Made by a program: the position numbers and the translations under genes
The notes under the pieces: model-generated
What the model was told of the DNA's origin: nothing
The model's database searches: none
The model's input: only the letters and a program-made list of their open reading frames with translations
From: a virus
Length of the DNA stretch: 35,494 nt
Reading direction: 5' to 3' (one strand)
Virus record (IMG/VR): IMGVR_UViG_3300042876_000459
Coordinates: 1 to 35,494 of that record
Shown: positions 1 to 6,944 of the stretch, piece by piece
Numbering within the stretch: position 1 is the first letter of the stretch
Layout of the letters: every line of letters starts with the position of its first letter

Positions 1-1
1 A

Positions 2-1096
2 GCGATCCCTGCTACCGTGCTTGCGTCCTGCCCTCGCGTGCTCGGCCGCGCTTCTGCGACTTACAACAATGCCACTGGCTCGGCTGCTGCCTACAACGTC
101 GAAGTCGAATACGGCGTGTTTGAGTGGGCAAACTCCACGGCAGGAGACGCCATTGCCGCTGACGACATCGGCAAGCTCGCGTATGCTGTTGACGACCAGA
201 CTGTCGCTCTGACCAGCAATGGCGGAACGCGCCCGATTGCAGGTCTCATTGTCGACTTCAAGCCGACCGTACTAGGAGGCACGAGCGTTCCTTGGGTCTG
301 GTCGAACCCGATGGTGCCTGTCTTCTACGACACGCTAACGGACCTCGCCAGCACTGCGAACGCCAAGGGCGCAAGCCTTGTTGGGATTGAGGACTCTGCC
401 AACTACTACGCCGCAACCACTGTGGAAGCTGCTCTTGCCGAAGTCGTGACGGACCTTGCTGCAACGACGGCCACCAACGGCGCAAGTCGAATCGGAGTCC
501 AGGACAGTGGCAACTTCACCACGAACACCACAGTGGAGACATGCCTTGCCGAGGTCTACCAGCACGTAAAGAGCACTCAAAAGCAGATCAGCATTCCGCT
601 CGCCACATTCGTTGACGCCGACGGCGACCCCATCGTCAAGTTCAACAACGGAGTAGCAGACGGCTTCACCATCGTCGATTCGAAGGCGTGCGTATACCGA
701 GTCAATAACTCGGCCAATCCGCCTGTCATCATGACGACAGTCCAGATGCCGCAAGACCTGGACGACACGGCAGACATGGTCATCCACGCGCTGATTTCGA
801 AGAGCAGCAATACCATCGGCGACGCTTGCACGCTCACTATTGCCGCCTACTTCCAGACCCCGGCGGCGCTTCACGATGCTGACGCGAACTGCGGCGGGAC
901 CTCGAGCGCAATCGTCGGCAATGCTGCGGCCAAGACTGTCACGGAAGTCACCCTAACTATTGCTGCTGGTGACATCCCTGCGGCCCCATCGTCAATGACG
1001 ATGATCATGAATATCACAGACGGAACGCTCGGCACGGACGACGCGTTCATTCACGCCGTGTGGATTGAATACAAAGGAAAGGCTCTAACCTCCTAA
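2..1096 (+). CDS. Capsid decoration (cement)-head fibre fusion protein, 5' end cut by window
   Basis: The reading frame is open from the first bases of the window, so the true start lies upstream. The GTG at 17 falls inside what looks like a domain and is not a convincing start. The first ~80 visible residues (GVFEWANS, then DDIGKLAYAVDDQTV) resemble the DUF2190/Mu-like decoration proteins that stud the capsid; about 35-45 residues of that domain seem to be missing. Two imperfect copies of a ~30-residue unit follow (GASLVGIEDSANY...TVEAALAEV and GASRIGVQDSGNF...TVETCLAEV). A C-terminal beta-rich domain with QDLDDTADMVIHAL comes next, a type seen in head-fibre proteins of environmental phages. 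It sits directly before the major head gene, as expected for a capsid accessory protein. Family calls are from remembered motifs. Confidence 0.7.
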   Translation, partial: AIPATVLASCPRVLGRASATYNNATGSAAAYNVEVEYGVFEWANSTAGDAIAADDIGKLAYAVDDQTVALTSNGGTRPIAGLIVDFKPTVLGGTSVPWVWSNPMVPVFYDTLTDLASTANAKGASLVGIEDSANYYAATTVEAALAEVVTDLAATTATNGASRIGVQDSGNFTTNTTVETCLAEVYQHVKSTQKQISIPLATFVDADGDPIVKFNNGVADGFTIVDSKACVYRVNNSANPPVIMTTVQMPQDLDDTADMVIHALISKSSNTIGDACTLTIAAYFQTPAALHDADANCGGTSSAIVGNAAAKTVTEVTLTIAAGDIPAAPSSMTMIMNITDGTLGTDDAFIHAVWIEYKGKALTS

Positions 1097-1116
1097 GGAT
1101 CGGTTGAGAGGAAACC

Positions 1117-2052
1117 ATGGGTACTGAATACAATCTCATCTCGACCGATGCGCAGAGGGCTCTCGAGGAGTTCTCGCAGGACTTCGCAGCTGCGCTGGTC
1201 AATCCAGGCGTCCAAGAATGGGCGAAGCAGTTCGGGCTTTACCGAGCTAGCAGAGCTCTTAAAACCACATACCCAATCCCTGTCAGCAGTGCTGGGTATA
1301 CCGAGTTCAAGGGCGATATGCGGTATCGCTCCTTGTTCGAGAAAAGCCTATCGCTCACGCCGAAGACCTATCAGGATGGCGTTAGCGAACTCGCTAGCAT
1401 TATAGAAGCTCCAGATTTCATCGGCTGGACTACGGAGCCGCAGGCGATTGCAGCTGGAGCGACGAGCCTCATGAACGAGGTTATCGTAACGCTTCTCGAG
1501 GCGAACGGAACCTGCTGGGACGGCAAGACTTTCTTCGCGGCAGACCATCCATACAACGTTTTCAAGACCTCTGTTGGAACGTTCGACAACGATGTCGGCG
1601 GCGCTGGAACCACGCTCACTGCAGCTAACGTCAAGACCGCAAAGACGAGCTTCCGCAAGATCAAGGGAGCCAACGGCAAGCCCCTCGGACTCAAGCTCAC
1701 GCATCTGCTCGTGCCGTCGGCGCTCGAGGAGACTGCTCGCGAGATTCGCGATCGCGATCTGGTTGTGGAGTCGTCAACCATCGGTGCGGTCAACAATCTG
1801 CTCAAGGGAACCTTCGAAATCATCGTTTCCGACGAGCTTACGAGCGACTCCGTTTGGTACGCGCTCGCCCTCAACAAGCCTGGAATGTACCCGTGGATCG
1901 TCCAGGACGAGGGAGCCCCCGAGGAAATCAGGCTCGACAAGACATCTGACTACTACAAGACCACGCTCAAGGTTGCCATCAGCTACGTGCTTCGCGGTGG
2001 AGGCGCATTGGCGCTTCCGCATTGCGTCCAGAAATGGGCTGGCAGCGCATAG
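1117..2052 (+). CDS. Major head (capsid) protein, Mu gpT-like
   Basis: 311 residues, close to the ~305 of Mu gpT. The motif GKTFFAADHP at about 134-143 is typical of the gpT family (Mu-like prophage major head subunit). The rest has the alpha/beta pattern of an HK97-fold capsid shell protein: an N-terminal helix-rich part, a central FIGWTTEP region, and a C-terminal strand-rich part with YVLRGGGALALP. Many copies would form the icosahedral shell. The start follows GAGAGGAAACC, a good ribosome binding site. It is preceded by the decoration protein and followed by two strong hairpins before the connector gene, which may keep capsid mRNA abundant. Confidence 0.9.
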   Translation: MGTEYNLISTDAQRALEEFSQDFAAALVNPGVQEWAKQFGLYRASRALKTTYPIPVSSAGYTEFKGDMRYRSLFEKSLSLTPKTYQDGVSELASIIEAPDFIGWTTEPQAIAAGATSLMNEVIVTLLEANGTCWDGKTFFAADHPYNVFKTSVGTFDNDVGGAGTTLTAANVKTAKTSFRKIKGANGKPLGLKLTHLLVPSALEETAREIRDRDLVVESSTIGAVNNLLKGTFEIIVSDELTSDSVWYALALNKPGMYPWIVQDEGAPEEIRLDKTSDYYKTTLKVAISYVLRGGGALALPHCVQKWAGSA

Positions 2053-2067
2053 TAGGCCCAGAAAAGT

Positions 2068-2101
2068 CCTGGCTTGTTCCCCCTCCTGCCAGGCCCGTTT
2101 T
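2068..2101 (+). terminator. Hairpin with short T-run after the major head gene
   Basis: CCTGGC (2068-2073) pairs with GCCAGG (2088-2093) across a 14-base loop and is followed by CCCGTTTTC. It lies 16 bases after the capsid stop. This is consistent with a weak or partial rho-independent terminator separating the most highly expressed head gene from the rest of the late operon. Confidence 0.45.
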
Positions 2102-2103
2102 CA

Positions 2104-2136
2104 CCCCGACTACCTAGGCAAACCTAGGTACCGGGG
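2104..2136. other. Strong two-part hairpin before the connector gene
   Basis: ACCTAGG (2112-2118), loop CAAA, CCTAGGT (2123-2129) is a perfect 7-base stem. It is enclosed by a second stem, CCCCG (2104-2108) with CGGGG (2132-2136). There is no T-run afterwards, so it may act as an mRNA stabiliser or processing site instead of a terminator. It ends 12 bases before the next start codon. Confidence 0.5.
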
Positions 2137-2148
2137 TTGTGGCGGTAG

Positions 2149-2793
2149 ATGAGTGCATATTGCTCGCAGGCTGATGTCTATAGGTTCGTCCCTCCTGGGA
2201 TTCTGGCGAACCCTGCGCGCATTGTTTCGTCTGCAGTAGCTGCCACGAATATCTTCGTGCTTGACGGCCACGGTCTGACGCTGGACCAGGAACTCACGTT
2301 CCGAGCTGAGTCTGGCGGAAGCCTTCCCTCTCCGCTCGTCGAAGGCACAACCTACTACGCGATTCCTGTCGCATACGATACGTTCAAGGTCGCGGCAAGC
2401 GCTGGTGGATCTGCTGTCGATATCACTACGGCTGGGAGCAATATCCTAGTTGTAGCGTCGCTTCCGTGGACGGCGTGGATAACCGAGTGCTCGGCCATGC
2501 TGGACCAGACGCTTCCAGCACATCTGGTTCCAATAACCAGCACCGTGCCGGAGCCTGTGAAGCTCTATTGCGCTGCTTTGCTAGCGATGCGGGCACTTGC
2601 GCATGTTGGGGCCAAGACTGACGCAATCCAAAGCCAGCTAGATTTTTGGGCGAAGCAGACGGACAAGTGGGCGAGAGGGGTCCCAATCCGAGGAACCAAC
2701 GCACCATCGCGAGGGAACCTGTCCGTACGAGCAACCACGACCGCTACCGACCCGAGGGGCTGGACTAACGGCAGCCCGACGAAGGTGCTTTGA
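2149..2793 (+). CDS. Head-tail connector, DUF1320 (Mu gp36)-like, with an inserted beta domain
   Basis: The N-terminus (MSAYCSQADVYRFVPPG) and the C-terminal part (VKLYCAALLAMRALAH... then LDFWAKQTDKWARG) resemble DUF1320/gp36 connector proteins, which follow the major head gene in Mu-like phages. Roughly residues 37-100 interrupt this. HGLTLDQELTFRAESGG, a TTYY motif and DTFKVAASAGG match a small beta domain that recurs as an insertion in phage structural proteins. The protein should sit at the neck joining head and tail. At 214 residues it is longer than plain family members (about 140), which fits an insertion. The stop overlaps the next ATG (TGATG). Confidence 0.65.
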   Translation: MSAYCSQADVYRFVPPGILANPARIVSSAVAATNIFVLDGHGLTLDQELTFRAESGGSLPSPLVEGTTYYAIPVAYDTFKVAASAGGSAVDITTAGSNILVVASLPWTAWITECSAMLDQTLPAHLVPITSTVPEPVKLYCAALLAMRALAHVGAKTDAIQSQLDFWAKQTDKWARGVPIRGTNAPSRGNLSVRATTTATDPRGWTNGSPTKVL

Positions 2794-3206
2794 TGGCGTT
2801 GCGAGCATCCAAGACGCAGAACTTGCGCAGGTTCAACAAAGACCTGCTGAAGGTGTCTGCCGTCGCTGCCATCAATGTCGCGAGGGAAGCGGCCGCAGTT
2901 CTGAACGGGTTTCTCGCATCGGACTACGACGCTGGGAATACTGTGTACGGGGACTCGCGAGCGTCAGGCGTTCGTGGCGAACCGTTGGATTTGGTAGTTA
3001 CTAGAGCTACTAGAAACAACCTGCGCTTTTCTAGCGATGGTACTTCCAAGATACGTGTAGTCGGGCTCCCAAACTATGCAAGGTACCTTATTGGGAAGTA
3101 CCGAATCCTCCCGATCGGAAACGCAGCACTGCCATTCAAGTGGAACTCTGCCATCCGCGACCTGCTAGACCGTGAGATGCGCAAGATTATTAGCGGGGAA
3201 ACCTGA
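2793..3206 (+). CDS. Putative tail completion / neck protein
   Basis: 137 residues, basic and helical at the N-terminus (RASKTQNLRRFNKDLLKVSAV), with no recognisable catalytic motif. Its place between the DUF1320-like connector and the next small neck gene matches the HK97 gp10-type or Mu gp37/38 tail completion proteins. ATG at 2793 is chosen because it overlaps the upstream stop as TGATG; a TTG one codon earlier is possible. Its stop overlaps the next start by one base. The function is inferred from position and size. Confidence 0.5.
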   Translation: MALRASKTQNLRRFNKDLLKVSAVAAINVAREAAAVLNGFLASDYDAGNTVYGDSRASGVRGEPLDLVVTRATRNNLRFSSDGTSKIRVVGLPNYARYLIGKYRILPIGNAALPFKWNSAIRDLLDREMRKIISGET

Positions 3207-3808
3207 TGCTGTATGAGATCGCCAAGGAGGTCCAGACAGCACTAGAAGCGAAGGGAGTCCCCCATCGCGTCGTATACGGACCTGAGCGCGCCCCAACGCA
3301 GGTCACGAACGCTCGCATAGTAATAGAGCGCGACCGCGAGACTGGCGACGTTTGGAATGCTCCCAGGTCGAGGACTGCGAACCCGAAGATGCTCGGCGTT
3401 CGCTCCGTTGGTGCCATCGTTCGCATCTTCGCGAAAAGCTCGAAGGCAGGGGCTGGAGTCCACGAGCACGAGCGCGAAGCCGACATCCTGGCCGACCAGA
3501 TTGCTGTTGCGCTCCACAAGGTGATCCGTGCCAGGAACACTTTGTACTCAGTGCAGCGAGCAGGCCTGCTTTCGGCTCAGGCAGCCCAGATGCAGGGGCT
3601 CGAATCCTGGCCCGGAGCAATCTACGAAGTTCGACTTTCAATCGACCGTGGCGTCTATGACACGACATGGGCAGGTGCCTCCAAGAGCACGGCCACCATG
3701 GGCGGCGCGCATGGCGTTTCAATCGGCCACACTCTGACAGTCGGCGGCGATGCCGTCGCTACAGATAGCCTACCTAACGCAACAACGGAGTTTGCAGATG
3801 GCAGCTGA
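3206..3808 (+). CDS. Putative tail terminator / completion protein
   Basis: 200 residues. An N-terminal helix (MLYEIAKEVQTALEAKG) is followed by alternating strands and helices (ARIVIERDRETG, GAIVRIFAKSS, EADILADQIAVALHKV), a layout common in tail terminator proteins that cap the tube at the neck. The last ~50 residues look flexible and Ala/Thr/Gly-rich. It lies directly before the sheath gene, and its end overlaps that gene's start by 11 bases. The call rests on position and fold pattern, not on a diagnostic motif. Confidence 0.5.
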   Translation: MLYEIAKEVQTALEAKGVPHRVVYGPERAPTQVTNARIVIERDRETGDVWNAPRSRTANPKMLGVRSVGAIVRIFAKSSKAGAGVHEHEREADILADQIAVALHKVIRARNTLYSVQRAGLLSAQAAQMQGLESWPGAIYEVRLSIDRGVYDTTWAGASKSTATMGGAHGVSIGHTLTVGGDAVATDSLPNATTEFADGS

Positions 3809-5771
3809 TCTCCCCAGTGCAACTACCAGGATTGACGATACTGCGGGCCCCGTTGCTGCGGGAACCAAGTATTGCGCCATTCTGGCCCCAGTACCAACGG
3901 CAGCAGACTACACGCCTCGAGTGTTCTCTAATGCCGCGAGCATCTACGCGACGCACGGATATTCCGAAGGAGTTGACTACGCCGCGATCCATATCGAGGA
4001 AACAGGGCTCCCTGTAATCTTCGTCCCTATGGCTATTGCTACTCCTGGCACGGTCGGTCGCTTCAATACCTCAGGCAATACCGGAACGAGTGTAGTTTCG
4101 GTTGCAGCGGGAGGTTCAGGCTCGCTCGACGAAACCGATGGCGAGGTTGTCGTTGTGACCGGTGGGACCGTCGGAACGAGCCAGATCGTTATCGACCTGT
4201 CTCTCGACGGTGGCCGCTCCTACAAGACCATCAAGATAGGCACCGCGTCAAGCTACGTCATCCCTTACGTTGGCCTCACGCTGTCGTTCGCTGGTGGGAC
4301 GCTGGTTGCTGGCGATACCGCGCTAACGTGGCACTCGACAGCTCCCATGTGGAACTCCACTGGAATGACTGCGGCCAAGACGGCGCTGCAGAACCAGACC
4401 AAGCAGATCCGCAACTGGATGGTGATGGGCGAGGTCAGCGACGCCACCACGGCAGGCTACGTGACGACGGCCGTCAACGCCTATGAGACTGCTAGCGAGC
4501 GATATTGCTACGCCAAGGTTCAGGTTAGGGACAGGCTACCAGCAGCAACCTTGAGCCAGTCTCGCGTCAGCATGACAGGGTCTCCGACGATCACGTTTGC
4601 TGAAGTAGGAGCAACTGGCGACACAATCACAAGAGGTTCAGGGTCTTTCATCACTGACGGCTTCGTCAATGGAGATACGATTCGCGTTACCGGGGCTGTG
4701 GCTTCAGGAGGTGCAAACAATGTTACCGGCGTAGTCGCCAACGTTGCCGCAACAGTCCTGACGCTGGACACGACTGACCTCGTCAACGAAGGCCCAATTT
4801 CAGGAGTGTCAATCACGTCCGAGCCTACGCTTACCTTTGCTGAGGTAGGCGGGACTGGCGACACGATCACGCTCAGCCGAGGCTCGTTCCTAACTGATGG
4901 CTTCCGCAGCGGCGACACCATTACCGTTACCGGAACGTCAGGCAATAACGTAACCGGGGCTATCACTACTGCTGCCGCGCTAGTCCTGACCATGGGGTCG
5001 ACCGACCTTGGCGCTGAGGTTATTGGCTCCTACGGAGTGTCAATCACTGCTGGCGAAACCAAGGCCGTTTGGGTTGCTGCCATGGACTCCGCGATGGCGA
5101 CGGTGTCGAGTCAGAAGCGCGTTGACCTTGGTCTCGGACGTGGCCGCAAGCTGAGCCCGTTCCTTCAGCATTCGATGCGCCGTCCGGTTCAGTGGGCAGA
5201 CAACGTCCGAGCCTTCCAGCACGACCTGCATATCCCCACGTGGAAGAAAGCTAACGGCCCCTGCGACGGCTGGGATTTGAACGACGCCGATGGCGTGCTG
5301 TACGAGTTCGACGAGCGCGTGGACGGAGGAGCGTTGTCCGGTGGGTTCACCTGCTTCAGGACTTGGGGCAACGGTCCTGCTGGAGCGTTCATCGCGCTAT
5401 CCTTGACCCGAGCTGCCGAGGCTAGTCCGCTGAGCCGAACGCACAACATGGCTGTCGCAGACGTAGCGCAGTCCGTTTGCCAGGCTGAAGCCGAGAACGC
5501 CATTGGAGAGTCGCTCATCCTGAACGATGACGGCACCGCCACGCAAGAGTCGCTCAACGCCATCAAGCAGCGCGTCGACAGCTCCCTCAAGCGCAACCTG
5601 CTTGCCGACTTGGAGGGCGAGGGACAGCGCGCTAGCAACGCCTACTGGACGCCTCGCACCGACGATGACCTGAGCGTTGCAGATGCCACCTTGAACGGAG
5701 TCCTGACGCTGAACCTGCGCGGGACAATCGAGCATATCAATACCATCGTCAAGGTAAACCTCGGAGGCTAA
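3798..5771 (+). CDS. Contractile tail sheath protein with inserted tandem beta domains
   Basis: 657 residues from the ATG at 3798, which follows an ACGGAG ribosome binding site; upstream in-frame codons overlap the previous gene and look non-coding in this frame. The N-terminus (GTKYCAILAPVPTAADYTPRVFSNAASIYATHGYSEGVDYA) and the C-terminus (FTCFRTWGNGP, then the ESLNAIKQRVDSSLKRNL helix) are sheath-like; the sheath contracts to drive the tube into the host. It is long compared with Mu gpL (~495). The excess lies in a Gly/Thr-rich beta segment (about residues 95-180) and two ~80-residue repeats at 263-342 and 343-420, each opening PT(I/L)TFAEVG.TGDTIT. These probably decorate the outer tail surface. 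Confidence 0.82.
   Translation: MAADLPSATTRIDDTAGPVAAGTKYCAILAPVPTAADYTPRVFSNAASIYATHGYSEGVDYAAIHIEETGLPVIFVPMAIATPGTVGRFNTSGNTGTSVVSVAAGGSGSLDETDGEVVVVTGGTVGTSQIVIDLSLDGGRSYKTIKIGTASSYVIPYVGLTLSFAGGTLVAGDTALTWHSTAPMWNSTGMTAAKTALQNQTKQIRNWMVMGEVSDATTAGYVTTAVNAYETASERYCYAKVQVRDRLPAATLSQSRVSMTGSPTITFAEVGATGDTITRGSGSFITDGFVNGDTIRVTGAVASGGANNVTGVVANVAATVLTLDTTDLVNEGPISGVSITSEPTLTFAEVGGTGDTITLSRGSFLTDGFRSGDTITVTGTSGNNVTGAITTAAALVLTMGSTDLGAEVIGSYGVSITAGETKAVWVAAMDSAMATVSSQKRVDLGLGRGRKLSPFLQHSMRRPVQWADNVRAFQHDLHIPTWKKANGPCDGWDLNDADGVLYEFDERVDGGALSGGFTCFRTWGNGPAGAFIALSLTRAAEASPLSRTHNMAVADVAQSVCQAEAENAIGESLILNDDGTATQESLNAIKQRVDSSLKRNLLADLEGEGQRASNAYWTPRTDDDLSVADATLNGVLTLNLRGTIEHINTIVKVNLGG
4584..5058 (+). 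repeat. Tandem ~240-base repeat inside the sheath gene
   Basis: Two adjacent units, 4584-4823 and 4824-5058, encode similar 80-residue domains with shared landmarks TFAEVG, TGDTIT, LTDGF or ITDGF, GDTI.VTG, NVTG, VLT, and a closing GVSIT. DNA identity is highest at the start of each unit (TTTGCTGA.GTAGG, then ACTGGCGACAC.ATCAC). This suggests an internal duplication with later divergence. Confidence 0.7.
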
Positions 5772-5779
5772 GGCTGATT

Positions 5780-6286
5780 ATGGCACAGCAAGCATACCCG
5801 ACACTTCAAGGCGAAGCTCAAAGCTGGGCGAATATCTCAGCCAAAGCCACGCTATACGACGGGCCCTCAATCGACCTGTCCGACATCGCCGGCCTGTCCT
5901 GGGAGAACCCTGTCGAGCGCGCAGTACAGCGTCGAACAGACGGGCAGATCAAGGCGCGCACGCGAGGGCAAGCGACTCCAACTGCCAAGGTTTCGTTCTA
6001 CGCCGACGGAGCCCAAACGTTCATCGAGAAGCTCATCGATATTGCTATCGCCAAGGGCTACGTCGACAACGGCGAAGCGCTGTACGGCATGGTCGGTTTT
6101 GACATCTTGGTACAGCATACTCCGCTTGGGACGACATCGATTCGTCAGGTCGAGATCCTTGGATGCTGCCTGTCCAAGGACGCGGCCGACCATGCCGAGG
6201 GAACCGACGCAGACAAGAACGAACTGGAGCTTTCAGTCGTTCGCATCGTTCGCACCGTCAACGCCAAGCGCGGGCGTATTCTCTAA
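5780..6286 (+). CDS. Tail tube protein
   Basis: 168 residues, strand-rich, with no transmembrane segment. The position between sheath and tail chaperone is where Mu-like phages carry the tube gene (gpM), and the size is close to that of simple tube proteins. Visible segments such as SIDLSDIAGLSWENPVERA and the ELELSVVRIVRTVNAKR C-terminus fit a beta-barrel tube protomer. It starts 8 bases after the sheath stop, as in a shared transcript made in high amount. The call is mainly from synteny. Confidence 0.65.
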   Translation: MAQQAYPTLQGEAQSWANISAKATLYDGPSIDLSDIAGLSWENPVERAVQRRTDGQIKARTRGQATPTAKVSFYADGAQTFIEKLIDIAIAKGYVDNGEALYGMVGFDILVQHTPLGTTSIRQVEILGCCLSKDAADHAEGTDADKNELELSVVRIVRTVNAKRGRIL

Positions 6287-6306
6287 CAGTATCACTAGGG
6301 GAAACA

Positions 6307-6780
6307 ATGGTTGAACTCAAGGACAGAATCAAGGCAGCAGAGGAGCGCATCAAAGCGGCAGAAGCGAAGCGGCAATCGCACCGCGACGCGGAGACTGCCG
6401 AGAGGCTAGAGCAGCTTGCCGTAGATTCGGAGGCTATCTCGGAGTTGGAAGCCACCCATGGCGACGGTCGTATCATCGCCATCGAGCTTAGCTCGTGGAA
6501 GCCTGGCGAGGGATGCCCCGTCAAGGTTGCCGTTCGCGTTCCTCGCGGTAGCGAGCGACTTTGCCAGCGCTTCATCGAGCAAATCAATCGCGCCAAGGAG
6601 GGCTCGAAGGATCGCATCGTGGCGCAGGATGCGCTTGCTACGGAGTGTTGGGTATACCCTGAAAAGGGATCCGACGGCTTCAAGGCTGCCCTGGAAGCGT
6701 CTTCTTTGATTCTGTCCCATGCTGCGCTTCAAATCGTCAAGGCCTCGCAAGGGAGGGCTGAGGACGAGGGAAAAGGATAG
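6307..6780 (+). CDS. Tail assembly chaperone, short (zero-frame) form
   Basis: 157 residues, starting at the ATG after an AGGGGAAACA ribosome binding site. The N-terminal 45 residues form a charged coiled coil (LKDRIKAAEERIKAAEAKR). It lies between the tube and tape measure genes, the fixed location of lambda G/GT-type and Mu gp41-type chaperones that coat the tape measure during tail assembly. The end of the frame carries a -1 frameshift signal, so this short form should be the majority product and the longer fusion a minority one. Confidence 0.75.
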   Translation: MVELKDRIKAAEERIKAAEAKRQSHRDAETAERLEQLAVDSEAISELEATHGDGRIIAIELSSWKPGEGCPVKVAVRVPRGSERLCQRFIEQINRAKEGSKDRIVAQDALATECWVYPEKGSDGFKAALEASSLILSHAALQIVKASQGRAEDEGKG

Positions 6781-6941
6781 CGGAACGGACGAAACAGGCG
6801 CGCTCTAAGATAGGAGCTTTGGCTGCGTGCCTGACAGCGCTGGCTGATGACGATGGCGACGATATAGACAGACAAGCGGCCATCAATTGGATCACGGAAT
6901 CGTTGTGGATTTGGCGCAAGTCGCTGACGCAGAAAAGGTGA
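6307..6941 (+). CDS. Tail assembly chaperone, long form by -1 ribosomal frameshift
   Basis: Predicted 211-residue fusion: 156 residues in the zero frame up to the AAA codon at 6772-6774, a one-base backward slip on GGGAAAA, then 55 residues in the -1 frame ending at TGA 6939-6941. The -1 tail begins RIAERTKQARSKIGALAACL and ends WIWRKSLTQKR. This frame has no start codon or ribosome binding site of its own and exactly fills the gap before the tape measure GTG at 6945. The arrangement matches the conserved programmed frameshift of long-tailed phages (G/GT). In that family the extension recruits tube protein to the chaperoned tape measure. Confidence 0.8.
6749..6774 (+). promoter_or_regulatory. 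Programmed -1 frameshift site (slippery heptamer with upstream SD-like element)
   Basis: The heptamer G GGA AAA (6768-6774) is in the exact X XXY YYZ register of the zero frame (codons GAG GGA AAA GGA TAG). The stop follows two codons later. A Shine-Dalgarno-like AAGGGAGGG (6749-6757) lies 10 bases upstream of the heptamer, the spacing known to stimulate frameshifting at E. coli dnaX. No strong downstream hairpin is obvious. Confidence 0.8.
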
Positions 6942-6944
6942 CAC

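Noticed and set aside
4520-4993. 157-residue minus-strand frame inside the sheath gene
   Set aside because: Val/Thr/Pro-rich antisense of the sheath repeats with no start signal.
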